A stretch of 48,813 nucleotides of DNA from an uncultured Clostridia bacterium (GCA_934662505.1 CAKUKE010000017.1:1-48813); one strand, 5' to 3'; counted from the stretch's first letter, positions 33,708-42,622 are shown. The notes: generated by a model from the sequence alone, not told the origin. Made by a program: numbers and translations.

Positions 33708-33748
33708 ATACTCAGTATACTCAATGTTTGAGTATATGTCAATACTCA
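33708..33748. promoter_or_regulatory. Operator: 21-bp palindrome plus flanking half-sites
   Basis: TATACTCAA-TGT-TTGAGTATA (33716-33736) is perfectly symmetric. Extra ATACTCA half-sites lie at 33708-33714 and 33742-33748. It sits between the divergent secreted-protein gene and the xre gene, the usual arrangement for a repressor operator. Confidence 0.75.
33714..33742 (-). promoter_or_regulatory. Promoter of secreted-protein gene, covered by operator
   Basis: On the minus strand TTGACA, 17 bp, TATACT. Both boxes overlap the palindrome and half-sites, so bound repressor would block RNA polymerase. Confidence 0.75.
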
Positions 33749-33785
33749 TTTATTGCGTGTGATAAGGTAGCGACGGGGTGAGAAA

Positions 33786-34067
33786 ATGGATTATCGCCGT
33801 CGTTTGCGGGAACTGAGGGAGGACAGGGATTTGTCTCAGGCAGCACTTGGCAGGGTGCTGAACAAATCTCAGCAGGGATACAGCCATATTGAAAACGGCA
33901 GAGCGGAACTGAAAATTGAGGACTTGATCCGCCTGTGCCTCTTTTACGGCGTGTCCGCCGATTACGTGATCGGGCTGACGGAGCAGAAGACGCAGGGAGC
34001 CGGCTGCGGGGCGGCAAATTCTCAACAAATTATGAAAAGTCCCCGGAAAGACGGAAAAAGTGGTTGA
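33786..34067 (+). CDS. Xre-family helix-turn-helix regulator
   Basis: The protein has 93 residues. A single HTH_3/Cro-CI domain fills residues 4-65: LRELREDRDLSQAALGRVL, then the recognition helix region SQQGYSHIENGRAEL, and LIRLCLFYGVSADYVIGL. The C-terminal 28 residues are short and low in structure, with no ligand domain. It most likely dimerises and binds the adjacent ATACTCA palindrome. It could be a small stand-alone repressor or an antitoxin-type regulator, but no toxin is evident beside it. Confidence 0.85.
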   Translation: MDYRRRLRELREDRDLSQAALGRVLNKSQQGYSHIENGRAELKIEDLIRLCLFYGVSADYVIGLTEQKTQGAGCGAANSQQIMKSPRKDGKSG

Positions 34068-34093
34068 CAAAGGTCGTTCAAAAACGGTATAAT
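34064..34093 (+). promoter_or_regulatory. Promoter of DUF177-rpmF
   Basis: TTGACA, 18 bp, TATAAT; the -35 box overlaps the stop codon of xre. Confidence 0.75.
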
Positions 34094-34121
34094 ATCATTC
34101 GGTCACGATTGGAGTGATGGA

Positions 34122-34661
34122 ATGTATCTGGATGTTTCGCAGGCGCTGCGTGCGCCGGGAGAAGCAATCGCCTTTACCCACCGTGATGAGATCGCCCCTC
34201 AGGTGATTTTCGGGGAAACCCTGACTTTCGACCCGGTTCTGATAACCGGCTCGTTCACCATGCTGGATAACACCCTGCGCCTGCAGGGCAGGCTGCGGAC
34301 GGCGGTTCACGCTTCCTGCGCCTGGTGTCTTGCACCGGTCATCTACACGGTGGATGTGCCGGTGGACGAGCTGTTCACCCGGGTGGAACGGGGAAAGGGC
34401 GTCCCGACGGAAGAAAACACGGATGGGGCGGAGGATGACGAACGCCTTGCCTTTGAGGGCTCCAAGGTGGAGCTTCATCAACTGGCGTTAACCCTGACGC
34501 TGCTGGATCTGCCCCTGCGCTTTGTGTGTGAACCGGAGTGCGAGGCGGCGAAAAAAGGCCGTCAGGAAGATAAAACATCGCATGCTTGCCAGAAGGAATT
34601 GCCCGACCAGCATCCTTTTTCGGCATTGCAGCAATTGCTGACGAAGGATCAGGAGGTGTAA
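34122..34661 (+). CDS. DUF177/YceD family protein
   Basis: The protein has 179 residues. The pattern LRLQGRLRTAVHASCAWCLAPVIYTVDVPVDELF is typical of DUF177, with the CxxC pair at Cys66/Cys69, and acidic stretches follow. In nearly all bacteria the gene lies just before rpmF, as here (2-bp gap). The family is linked to 23S rRNA accumulation, but its precise role is unknown. The C-terminal Cys pair region (CEPECE) may bind metal. Confidence 0.85.
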   Translation: MYLDVSQALRAPGEAIAFTHRDEIAPQVIFGETLTFDPVLITGSFTMLDNTLRLQGRLRTAVHASCAWCLAPVIYTVDVPVDELFTRVERGKGVPTEENTDGAEDDERLAFEGSKVELHQLALTLTLLDLPLRFVCEPECEAAKKGRQEDKTSHACQKELPDQHPFSALQQLLTKDQEV

Positions 34662-34663
34662 CT

Positions 34664-34858
34664 ATGGCTCTGCCTAAAGAGAAAGTATCCAAGGCTCGCG
34701 GCCGTTCCCGCCGTGCAAACTGGAAGCTGAGCGCTCCCACGCTGGTGGAATGCTCTCAGTGCCATCAGCTCAAGCAGGCGCACCGCGTGTGCAAGTATTG
34801 CGGCTACTATGACGGCAAGCAGGTCGTCGTGGTGGATGCTGAAAAAGCCAACGCCTAA
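34664..34858 (+). CDS. rpmF: 50S ribosomal protein L32
   Basis: The protein has 64 residues. The N-terminus MALPKEKVSKARGRSRRAN and the zinc ribbon CSQCHQLKQAHRVCKYCG (four cysteines) match the zinc-binding form of L32. The ribosome site AGGAGG lies 7 bases before the ATG. Confidence 0.96.
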   Translation: MALPKEKVSKARGRSRRANWKLSAPTLVECSQCHQLKQAHRVCKYCGYYDGKQVVVVDAEKANA

Positions 34859-34871
34859 TCTGTCATACCCC

Positions 34872-35122
34872 TGCCCGGCGAAGGGAAGGAGTAGGCTTGC
34901 CCGATCCCGAAAGAGAGAACCGTTCATCGGCTGAAAGACGGTTCAGGGTCAACGGGAGCCGAAGTCGTCCTGGAGGGCGGCGAATGAGAGAGATTCTTTC
35001 TCTGCGTAGTTCGCCCGTGCGGCGCGCGTTACAGCGCCCATGAGGCGGCGGCATATGCCGCCGTAAAGTCAGGTGGTACCACGGAACCGCTCCGTCCTTT
35101 CGGATGGGGCGGTTTTTATCAT
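34872..35122 (+). promoter_or_regulatory. T-box riboswitch of valS
   Basis: The leader has the T-box sequence AGGTGGTACCACGG at 35071-35084, which pairs with the free CCA end of uncharged tRNA. It is followed by a terminator stem (about 35085-35118) with a T-run. Upstream is a long Stem I with an AGTA turn near 34890. A likely specifier GUC lies at 34964-34966, a valine codon matching tRNA-Val(GAC). Uncharged tRNA-Val binding should allow read-through into valS. The start of the leader is approximate. Confidence 0.88.
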
Positions 35123-35148
35123 TTCGGGATTTCCGGGGAGGAAAACAC

Positions 35149-37860
35149 ATGAGCGAATTCAACATGGAAAAGACCTATAACCCTCAGCAGATCGAGGCGT
35201 CTACCTATGCCGGCTGGGAAAACTCCGGCGCTTTCACAGCGCGGCGCGTGCCGGGCAAAAAGCCCTTTACCATCGTCATGCCCCCGCCCAACGTGACGGG
35301 TCAATTGCATATGGGACACGCCATGGACTGCGTGCTGCAGGACAGTCTGGTGCGCTATCATCGCATGAAGGGCGATCCTACTCTGTGGCTGCCGGGAACG
35401 GATCACGCCTCGATTGCCACTGAGGTGAAGGTGGTGGATCAGATCCGCGCAGAAGGTCTGACCAAGGAAATGCTGGGTCGGGACGGGTTTCTGGAGCGCG
35501 CATGGGCGTGGAAAAGGGAATACGGCGGGCGCATCACCCGCCAGCTGCGGCGGATGGGCGCCTCCTGCGACTGGAGCCGCGAGCGGTTCACCATGGACGA
35601 GGGCTGTTCCCGGGCGGTCAACGAGGTGTTTGTGCGCCTGTACCGTAAGGGACTGATCTACCGGGGCAACCGGATGGTGAACTGGTGCCCCTGCTGCGAC
35701 ACCTCCCTGTCCGACGCAGAGGTGGAGTACGAGGAAAAGGACGGGCATTTCTGGCATCTTCTGTACCCGGTCAAGGAGACCGGCGAAATGCTGGAGCTGG
35801 CGACTACCCGTCCTGAAACCATGCTGGGCGACACCGCCGTGGCCATCAACCCGGACGATCCCCGGTATGCGCACCTGCACGGCTGCCATGTGGTGCTGCC
35901 GCTGGTGAACCGTGAAATCCCCATCGTGTGCGACGCCCATGCGGACATGGAAAAGGGAACCGGCGTGGTGAAGATCACCCCTGCCCACGACCCCAACGAC
36001 TTTGAGGTGGGGCAGCGCCATCAGCTGCCCATTGTGCGGGTGTTTACTTATGACGGGCATATGACGGGTGCGGAAGACGCGCGGCGCAGTCAGGAAGTGT
36101 TTGACAGCGGAAAGGCCACGGTGAACGAGCCGATGGTGCTGGACTGCGGCAAGTACGCCGGCATGACCGCCAGCGAGGCGCGCAAGGCCATTGTGGCCGA
36201 TCTGGAAGCGTTGGGGCTGCTTAAGGCGGTGGAACCTCTCAAGCACGAGGTGGGCACCTGCTACCGCTGCCACACCACGGTGGAGCCCATGGTGAGCAAG
36301 CAATGGTTTGTGAAAATGGAACCGCTGGCCCGGCCGGCAATCGAGGCGGTGCGCAACGGGGAGACCCGTTTCATTCCCGAACGGTTCAGCAAGATCTATT
36401 TCAACTGGATGGAGAACATCCGCGACTGGTGCATTTCCCGTCATCTGTGGTGGGGACACCGCATCCCGGCATGGTACTGCCCGGAGTGCGGCGAAACGGT
36501 GGTGTCCACGCAGACTCCCGAAAGCTGCCCCAAGTGCGGCTGCGCGCATATGCATCAGGATGAAGATGTGCTGGACACCTGGTTTTCCTCCGCGCTGTGG
36601 CCGTTTTCCACACTGGGCTGGCCGGATGAGACGGAGGATCTCAAGTATTTCTATCCCACCACGACGCTGGTGACCGGGTACGACATCATTTTCTTCTGGG
36701 TGGCACGGATGATCTTCTCGGGCATTGAGCAAATGGGACAGCCGCCTTTTGAAAATGTGGTCATTCACGGTCTGGTGCGGGATGCGCAGGGACGGAAGAT
36801 GAGCAAGTCCCTGGGCAATGGCATCGATCCGCTGGAGATCATCGATCAGTACGGTGCGGACGCGCTGCGCTTTTCGCTGGTCATGGGCATCAGCCCCGGC
36901 AACGATACCCGTTATTCCACCGAAAAGGTGGAAATGGCGCGTAACTTCGCCAACAAGGTGTGGAACGCCAGCCGCTTTGTGCTGATGAATCTGGACGGGG
37001 TGGAAACGCTGGAAGGTAAAAAACTGCTGCCGCCCGATCAGTGGATCCTGACCCGCTATGCGGAGGCGGTGCGGCAGATCAGCGACAATTTTGAGGGCGC
37101 AGAGTACGGGCTGGCGGCGCAGAAGATCTACGATTTCATCTGGAGTGAATTCTGCGACTGGTACATTGAACTGGCCAAATCCGGTCTGATGGGCGAGGAC
37201 GCGGCGCGCAAGGCCACCGTCCGTGCGGTGCTGCAGGTGGTGCTGGAGGGCATGCTGAAGCTGCTGCACCCCTTCATGCCCTTTGTGACGGAGGAAGTAT
37301 ATCATTACCTGCCCGGGCATGCGCAGGACAGCTGCATGCTTTCCGCATGGCCGACGGTGGATGAAACGCTTGTTTTCCCCGAGGCGGAAAAGCAGATGGA
37401 GGGCATTATGGACATGATCCGCTCCATCCGCAACCTGCGTGCGGGGATGAACGTGCAGCCCGGCCATCGCGCCCGGCTGATGGTGCGCCCCGGCGATGGC
37501 TGGGCGGACGTGCTGGCCGGTGCGGAGGGATATTTCCAGCGTCTGGCGGGCGTTTCCACGCTGGAAATGCTGTCTGCGGAGCGTCAGATCACCGAAAAGA
37601 CGGTGAGCGCCGTGTGTGCGGCGGGCGAATTCTTCATTCCGCTGGGAGAGCTGGTGGATATGGAGAAGGAACGCAAGCGGCTGCAGAAGGAACTGGACGG
37701 TCTCAAGGGCGAAATCGTCCGGGGCGAGGCCAAGCTGAATAACCCCGGCTTTGTGGCCAAGGCGCCTGCCCAACTGGTAGCGGCCGAGAAGGAAAAGCTG
37801 GAAAAGAACCGGCAGATGATCGCCGCGCTGGAAGGGCGGCTGGCAGAGCTGGACGGTTAA
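35149..37860 (+). CDS. valS: Valyl-tRNA synthetase
   Basis: The protein has 903 residues, close to the normal 880-950. The class I signatures are intact: HMGH at 54-57 (in GQLHMGHAMD) and KMSKS at 550-554. The editing domain (TTRPETMLGDTAVAINPDD) and a C-terminal coiled coil (MEKERKRLQKELDGLKGEI) are present. It charges tRNA-Val. The ATG after GGGGAGG is chosen; an upstream in-frame start at 35104 falls in the T-box terminator. Regulated by the T-box leader directly upstream. Confidence 0.97.
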   Translation: MSEFNMEKTYNPQQIEASTYAGWENSGAFTARRVPGKKPFTIVMPPPNVTGQLHMGHAMDCVLQDSLVRYHRMKGDPTLWLPGTDHASIATEVKVVDQIRAEGLTKEMLGRDGFLERAWAWKREYGGRITRQLRRMGASCDWSRERFTMDEGCSRAVNEVFVRLYRKGLIYRGNRMVNWCPCCDTSLSDAEVEYEEKDGHFWHLLYPVKETGEMLELATTRPETMLGDTAVAINPDDPRYAHLHGCHVVLPLVNREIPIVCDAHADMEKGTGVVKITPAHDPNDFEVGQRHQLPIVRVFTYDGHMTGAEDARRSQEVFDSGKATVNEPMVLDCGKYAGMTASEARKAIVADLEALGLLKAVEPLKHEVGTCYRCHTTVEPMVSKQWFVKMEPLARPAIEAVRNGETRFIPERFSKIYFNWMENIRDWCISRHLWWGHRIPAWYCPECGETVVSTQTPESCPKCGCAHMHQDEDVLDTWFSSALWPFSTLGWPDETEDLKYFYPTTTLVTGYDIIFFWVARMIFSGIEQMGQPPFENVVIHGLVRDAQGRKMSKSLGNGIDPLEIIDQYGADALRFSLVMGISPGNDTRYSTEKVEMARNFANKVWNASRFVLMNLDGVETLEGKKLLPPDQWILTRYAEAVRQISDNFEGAEYGLAAQKIYDFIWSEFCDWYIELAKSGLMGEDAARKATVRAVLQVVLEGMLKLLHPFMPFVTEEVYHYLPGHAQDSCMLSAWPTVDETLVFPEAEKQMEGIMDMIRSIRNLRAGMNVQPGHRARLMVRPGDGWADVLAGAEGYFQRLAGVSTLEMLSAERQITEKTVSAVCAAGEFFIPLGELVDMEKERKRLQKELDGLKGEIVRGEAKLNNPGFVAKAPAQLVAAEKEKLEKNRQMIAALEGRLAELDG

Positions 37861-37962
37861 GCAAAGACAAGGATATGCGTGCAGGCAGGGGAAGGCCGGG
37901 CAGAGGGGACAGAAACGCCCGGCGTCTGTCTGCACGCAAAGGAAGAACATACGGAGGTGCCT

Positions 37963-38892
37963 ATGGCGTTTCATCATGTACCGGTCATGCTGCGGGAGGT
38001 GCTGGACTATCTGTCGCCCGGGGAGGGCGGCGTGTTCTGCGACGGTACGCTGGGCGGCGGTGGGCACAGCGAGGCGATTCTGCGCGCCATGGGGGATGGA
38101 ACGCTGTATGGCATCGACCGGGATCCGGCGGCGATCGCCGCAGCGACGGAACGCCTGAAAGCTTATCCGGGCTTTCATGCCATTCACGGAAATTTTCATG
38201 ATGTGAAGACGCTGCTGCCAGAGGGGGTGCGGCTGGACGGCGGACTGTTGGACCTGGGCGTGTCGTCCTATCAGCTGGATACGCCCGATCGGGGCTTTTC
38301 CTATCACGAGGACGCGCCGCTGGACATGCGGATGGATACGACCCGGGGCATGACCGCTGCGGAATACGTCAACACGGTGGAGGAAAGGGAGTTTGCCCGG
38401 ATCCTGTACGAGTACGCCGATGAGAAGTGGGCGGCTCGCATTGCCAAAATACTGGTGGAGAAAAGGACAGAAAGGCCGCTGGCGACAACGCAGGATCTGG
38501 TAGCGGTAGTAGACGCGGCCATTCCCAGGGCTGTGCGGCGCAAAGACGACGGTCATCCCGCCCGGCGAACCTTTCAGGCGGTGCGTATTGCGGTAAACGA
38601 TGAACTGGCGCCGCTGGAAAAGGCGCTGGGCGACTGGGTGGACTGCCTGAAGCCGGGAGGAAGGCTGTGCGTCATCACCTTCCACTCCATTGAGGACCGG
38701 CTGGTGAAGCGGGCGTTCAAAACCATGCAGAATCCCTGCATCTGCCCGCCCAAAGCACCCATCTGCACCTGCGGCCGGGTATCCCGGGGATGGTGCAGCA
38801 GTGCCATCAGGCCTGACACTGCGGAGATAGCGGAAAACCCGCGGGCGCACAGCGCCACCCTCCGTGTGTTTGAAAGGGGGGAGAAGGCGTGA
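37963..38892 (+). CDS. rsmH: 16S rRNA m4C1402 N4-methyltransferase RsmH
   Basis: The protein has 309 residues from the ATG with GGAGG upstream. Motifs: VPVMLREVLDYL, the SAM site DGTLGGGGHSEAI (27-39), LLDLGVSSYQLD, and the C-terminal LCVITFHSIEDRLVK. It methylates N4 of C1402 in 16S rRNA. RsmH is usually in the mraZ-ftsL cell-division cluster; here it is coupled to rsmI (GTGA overlap), whose product methylates the ribose of the same C1402. Confidence 0.94.
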   Translation: MAFHHVPVMLREVLDYLSPGEGGVFCDGTLGGGGHSEAILRAMGDGTLYGIDRDPAAIAAATERLKAYPGFHAIHGNFHDVKTLLPEGVRLDGGLLDLGVSSYQLDTPDRGFSYHEDAPLDMRMDTTRGMTAAEYVNTVEEREFARILYEYADEKWAARIAKILVEKRTERPLATTQDLVAVVDAAIPRAVRRKDDGHPARRTFQAVRIAVNDELAPLEKALGDWVDCLKPGGRLCVITFHSIEDRLVKRAFKTMQNPCICPPKAPICTCGRVSRGWCSSAIRPDTAEIAENPRAHSATLRVFERGEKA

Positions 38893-39749
38893 GCACCCTG
38901 TATGTGGTGGCAACGCCCATCGGCAATCTGGGCGACATGAGTCCCCGGGCGGTAGAAACGCTGAAAGAGGTCGGCCTGATTGCGGCGGAGGATACGCGGG
39001 TGACGATGAAGCTGACCGCTCACTTTGACATTCACACGCCGCTGGTCTCCTGTCACCAGCACAACGAGCGGGACAAAAGCCAGAGCATTGTGGAACGGAT
39101 GCTGTCGGAGGATATGGATGTGGCGCTGGTCACAGATGCGGGAACACCAGCCATATCCGATCCCGGCACTTTTCTGGTGCGGCGCTGCGCTGAGGCAGGC
39201 ATTCCGGTGATGGCGGTGGCGGGTCCCAGTGCGATGGCGGCGGCCATGTCCGTCAGCGGGTTCGACTGTACGGAGTTCACCTTTTACGGCTTTCTGCCCC
39301 GGCAGAAAAACGAACTGAGGGAGAAACTGAAGGATATGGCGCGGTGCAGCGCCTGCGCCATTGTGCATGAATCGCCGTACCGGGTGCGGGAGCTGACCGA
39401 GACCATTGCAGAAACGCTGCCCGAGGTGAGGGTGAGCGCCAGCTGCGATTTGACCAAGCTGCATGAAAAAACCATCCGGGGTACCGCACGGGAGGTGGCG
39501 GACGCGCTGGCGCAGAATGAAAAGGCAGAAAAAGGCGAGTACTGTCTGGTGTTGGATCTGCGAAATGTGCCGCGGCCGGCGGAGCAGGCTGCAGCCGGCG
39601 ACGTGTCGCTGGAGGCGCGGCTGTTTGAACGGCTGCTGGCGGGGGAGGAGCTGCGCACCGCCCGGGAAAGCCTGATGGCGGAAGGGTATAAGAAAAACGC
39701 GGTGTACGCCGCGGCCATGCGGGTGAAAAGCTATCTGGAGACGGAGTAA
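38889..39749 (+). CDS. rsmI: 16S rRNA C1402 2'-O-methyltransferase RsmI
   Basis: The protein has 286 residues from a GTG overlapping the rsmH stop codon. Tetrapyrrole-methylase fold motifs: LYVVATPIGNLGDMSPRAV, AAEDTRVT, SCHQHNERDKS, VTDAGTPAISDPG and AVAGPSAMAAA. It adds the 2'-O-methyl group to C1402 of 16S rRNA, completing m4Cm1402 with RsmH. The C-terminal helix-rich extension is usual. Confidence 0.95.
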   Translation: MSTLYVVATPIGNLGDMSPRAVETLKEVGLIAAEDTRVTMKLTAHFDIHTPLVSCHQHNERDKSQSIVERMLSEDMDVALVTDAGTPAISDPGTFLVRRCAEAGIPVMAVAGPSAMAAAMSVSGFDCTEFTFYGFLPRQKNELREKLKDMARCSACAIVHESPYRVRELTETIAETLPEVRVSASCDLTKLHEKTIRGTAREVADALAQNEKAEKGEYCLVLDLRNVPRPAEQAAAGDVSLEARLFERLLAGEELRTARESLMAEGYKKNAVYAAAMRVKSYLETE

Positions 39750-40106
39750 GGGTCTGCGTTTCGCCGTGCGCCGGTCTGATGCGTACGAGGTAAGCATACC
39801 GAGACGGCTGTGTCATAGGGCACAGAAGGCGTGGAGCCGCCGCCGAAAGCACCGGCTGGAGTCGGGCGCTTCCCTTGCAGCACCATTCATAAAGGAAAAA
39901 GAAACAAATCCGGGACGGCAAACGCCGCCCCGGATTCTGTATGCTGTGGAAAAAACTGCCGGCGAACACCGGTCGCGTGGGCGGAAAAGCGCCCTTCTGT
40001 CTGCCGCTTTTGCGGATCAGGCGTGCAAGAAACAAGGCAGCCTGCCTGTTTTTGTCTGCATGCAGAGACAGAGAAAACGCAGATGCACCGGCGGCAGCCG
40101 GACAGA
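39750..40106. other. Spacer of about 360 bp between rsmI and fucosidase gene
   Basis: No gene on either strand is supported. The only structure seen is a stem AATCCGGG (39907-39914) / CCCGGATT (39928-39935), which acts on the minus strand. Confidence 0.55.
39888..39935 (-). terminator. Terminator of the fucosidase transcript
   Basis: On the minus strand AATCCGGG / CCCGGATT, extended by GCGGCGTTTGCCGT in the loop, followed by TGTTTCTTTTTCC. It lies about 170 bp after the fucosidase stop. Confidence 0.55.
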
Positions 40107-41423
40107 TCACCGAAGGAACAGCTCGATTACCGGCACCAGGCAGTCCGGCTTGACCGGGGGCAGGGACAGGGTGACGCCGTCCGATGCGGCGGCGGGACGG
40201 TGATGTCCCAGCTCGCCGCCGCCCTCTGTAAAGAGAACCTCGCTGCCGTCGTGCAGGAACTGGGCGTAGGCAACCTTGCCACGCAGCCCGGGCAGGGTGA
40301 CCTCGCCGAAGGGGTAAGCGAACAGGTGCAGGTACAGCCTTGTTCCGTCCGTGCTTTGCGTGTAGCGGCAGTCCGGGGGAGGGGTTAGCCCGGGCTCGGC
40401 CATGGTGCAGCCATAGATGGCGCGGCTGTGATAGCGCATCCAGTCGCCGTAGGCGGTGAGAGCGCGCACGGCACGGGCGTCAAAGTAGCCGCGGGAGGTA
40501 GGGCCTACGTTCATCAGCAGGTTGCCGCCGCAGGATACGGTGTTCACCAGCATGCGGATAAGCATTTCCGGGCTTTTCCAGGTCTGCTCGTCCCGGAAAT
40601 AGCCCCAGCTGCCTGAAAAGGTCTGGCAGGCTTCCCACGTGACCAGCTCGCCCGTTTCCTCGTGGCGCACCCAGTCGGTGGGCTGCCATTGCTCGGGCGT
40701 CCAGAGATCCTGCTCCAGCCCGGTGCGGTTGTCGATGATCAGATGCGGCTGCAATTCCCGCGCCAGCCCGATCAGTTTTTCCGCCTCCCAGTCGTCCTTT
40801 CCTTTGCCGCGCATCCAGCTTTTGTCTCCCTGACCGTGCTGATCCGGATAGGAGAAGTCGAACCAGAGAATATCGATTTTGCCGTAGTTGGTCAACAGCT
40901 CCCGCACCTGATCGCGCATATAGGCGGCGTAGCGGCGCATATCCCGTCCCTTGTTCTGCTCAAAAGCGTCCGGGTCGTCCCGGCGGGGGTGGAGGGTGTC
41001 AATGGGGAAATCCGGGTGATGCCAGTCGATGAGCGAATAATAGAAGCCCACATGCAGTCCTTCGGCACGGAAGGCGTCCACGTATTCCCGCACCAGATCC
41101 CGCCCGAAGGGGGTGTTGGTGACCTTGTAGTCCGTGAACTGGCTGTCAAACAGACAGAAGCCCTCGTGATGCTTGGTGGTCAGCACGGCATACCGCATGC
41201 CTGCCTCCCGTGCCTGACGCGCCCAGGCGCGGGCGTCAAACAGGTCGGGGTTGAAGTGGTCGAAATAGCGCTGATACACGTCCTCGGGCGTTTTTTCATA
41301 GCACTTGACCCATTCGTGGCGGGCAGGAAGGGCATAGAGCCCAAAGTGAATGAACATGCCGAAACGATCATGGGTGAACCAGGCGGTGTCGCCGGGCGTT
41401 TTTCGGGTGACGTAGCTGCTCAT
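40107..41423 (-). CDS. Alpha-L-fucosidase (GH29), cytoplasmic
   Basis: The protein has 438 residues. GH29 motifs: FGMFIHFGLYALP (residues 21-33), TTKHHEGFCLFDS (82-94), and ILWFDFSYPD (185-194), where Asp189 corresponds to the catalytic nucleophile. It releases L-fucose from glycans by a retaining mechanism. There is no signal peptide, so it acts on imported oligosaccharides. A good ribosome site (AGGAGG) precedes the ATG. No fucose transporter or fucose catabolic gene is in the window. The compact length without a carbohydrate-binding domain fits a bacterial intracellular form. Confidence 0.9.
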   Translation of the reverse strand: MSSYVTRKTPGDTAWFTHDRFGMFIHFGLYALPARHEWVKCYEKTPEDVYQRYFDHFNPDLFDARAWARQAREAGMRYAVLTTKHHEGFCLFDSQFTDYKVTNTPFGRDLVREYVDAFRAEGLHVGFYYSLIDWHHPDFPIDTLHPRRDDPDAFEQNKGRDMRRYAAYMRDQVRELLTNYGKIDILWFDFSYPDQHGQGDKSWMRGKGKDDWEAEKLIGLARELQPHLIIDNRTGLEQDLWTPEQWQPTDWVRHEETGELVTWEACQTFSGSWGYFRDEQTWKSPEMLIRMLVNTVSCGGNLLMNVGPTSRGYFDARAVRALTAYGDWMRYHSRAIYGCTMAEPGLTPPPDCRYTQSTDGTRLYLHLFAYPFGEVTLPGLRGKVAYAQFLHDGSEVLFTEGGGELGHHRPAAASDGVTLSLPPVKPDCLVPVIELFLR

Positions 41424-41509
41424 GATGCGCCTCCTGTGGTGTTTTTTCTGAACTCAGTATATAATAGACAGGTCATAAAGTACATGGACAGCCCGGTGCC
41501 GGTTTGCAC

Positions 41510-41535
41510 AAAAAAACGCCGGCGCATCTCCGGCG
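41510..41535 (-). terminator. Terminator after tspO
   Basis: On the minus strand CGCCGG-AGATGCG-CCGGCG followed by seven T residues. Confidence 0.8.
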
Positions 41536-41554
41536 TCAATCGAATGGGAAGTAT

Positions 41555-42034
41555 TCATGGGTTGAGCAGATAAATGCCAAGGTTCAGATATCCTGCGAAG
41601 GCGACCCAGAGCAGGTACGGCGCCAGAAGAAGGCCTGCCGCCTTCCGAAGGCGGAAGAACCGGACGGCGGTGAAAAGAATAAGCGCCCAGAGCGCCGCCA
41701 GCCAGATCAGGGCGGGCAGGTACCATCTGAAATTGAAAAACAGAACGGGCCACAGGAAATTGAAGGCCAGCTGGAAACCGTACGGCAGCAGCGCCTGCTT
41801 TCGCGCCCCATCGGACGCGCCGGCGCGAAGGGTCAGGTAGCAGGCGACCCCCATCAGAATAAACAGCACCGTCCACACGATCGGAAACAGCCACTCGGGC
41901 GGGGCAAGGGGCGGCTGATGAAGGCGCTCGAAAAGGGACATGCTGCCGCGGGTCAGCAGCGCCGACAGCCCGCCTGCCGCCAGCGGGATGGCAACGCAGA
42001 CGGCAAGCTGTTTCCAATGGACTTTATGGGTCAT
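41555..42034 (-). CDS. TspO/MBR family membrane protein
   Basis: The protein has 159 residues with five predicted membrane helices. Family hallmarks: PPLAPPEWLFPIVWTVLFILMG (cut: PPEWLFPIVW), NFLWPVLFF and AYLNLGIYLLN-like ends. TspO proteins bind porphyrins and related ligands and respond to oxidative or light stress in bacteria; the role here is unknown. The gene stands alone; its upstream flank (42035-42137) borders the island. Confidence 0.88.
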   Translation of the reverse strand: MTHKVHWKQLAVCVAIPLAAGGLSALLTRGSMSLFERLHQPPLAPPEWLFPIVWTVLFILMGVACYLTLRAGASDGARKQALLPYGFQLAFNFLWPVLFFNFRWYLPALIWLAALWALILFTAVRFFRLRKAAGLLLAPYLLWVAFAGYLNLGIYLLNP

Positions 42035-42137
42035 GATCCATTCCCTCCCTGCCTGCAGGGTGGTCGCCTGCGCATGCCTTTATGCGGGCGAAGGGAGCCG
42101 ATCATTGAATCAGCGAGTCTTGCAGCACGAAGTCGTC

Positions 42138-42491
42138 ATGCTGGACCTGCTCGATGCTGCCTATCAGTTCACCCGCACCAATCAGCTCCTGAAAGTCAAG
42201 GGGATGAACGATTGCGACCTGCGAAGCGTCGGCGTGGAAGAAGGCAAGGGTAAATTTGCCGGCACACTGGGCTCTCTGGTTGTGGATGATAAAGGAAACC
42301 CTGTTGGCGCAGAATCTGGCCTCAGCGATGACGACGGCGCCGTTATCTGGACTGACCCAGAGGCTTACATCGGCAGGGTTGCTACGATTCAATACTTTGA
42401 GGAGACCAACGATGCAGATGGCAAGCGCTCCATTCGCTTCCCGGTGCTCAAAGAGTTTTGTGCCGAAGGAAAGGAAGCCAGCTGTGCCTGA
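42138..42491 (+). pseudogene. Remnant of ATP-dependent DNA ligase (C-terminal OB domain)
   Basis: From about nt 42162 the frame reads YQFTRTNQLLKVK, then DLRSVGVEEGKGK, LGSLVVDDKGNPVG, IGRVATIQYFEE and SIRFPVLKEF. These are the last conserved blocks of phage-type ATP-dependent DNA ligases (the nucleotidyltransferase motif V lysines LLKVK and the OB-fold). The nucleotidyltransferase domain with the active-site Lys is missing, and there is no proper start. This points to past phage or mobile DNA at this end of the island. Confidence 0.72.
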
Positions 42492-42535
42492 GTATCGCAT
42501 TGCGCAAATTCGCAGATGACGAAATCTCGGAGGCG

Positions 42536-42544
42536 TGATATACT
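42536..42544 (+). promoter_or_regulatory. Extended -10 promoter before HipA-like gene
   Basis: TGATATACT is a good extended -10; no clear -35 box. It leaves a leader of about 70 nt. Confidence 0.4.
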
Positions 42545-42622
42545 AAGGCGAAGAAGGCGATAAGCAATGTGCTATGCGGTTGCGGGAAACGCCGACACGA
42601 TTGAAGGAAAGGCAGGCACTGT

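Noticed and set aside
33551..33742. Minus-strand 63-codon open frame before the secreted-protein gene
   Set aside because: Its start codon lies within the -35 box of the likely promoter (33714-33742), upstream of where transcription would begin, and the sequence has no protein-like features.
35119..38913. 1264-codon minus-strand open frame opposite valS and rsmH
   Set aside because: Antisense shadow of two well-supported genes; composition is His/Arg/Gln-rich and no motif is seen.
42102..42500. Minus-strand 132-codon open frame opposite the ligase remnant
   Set aside because: The plus strand shows clear ligase C-terminal motifs; the minus frame has none.
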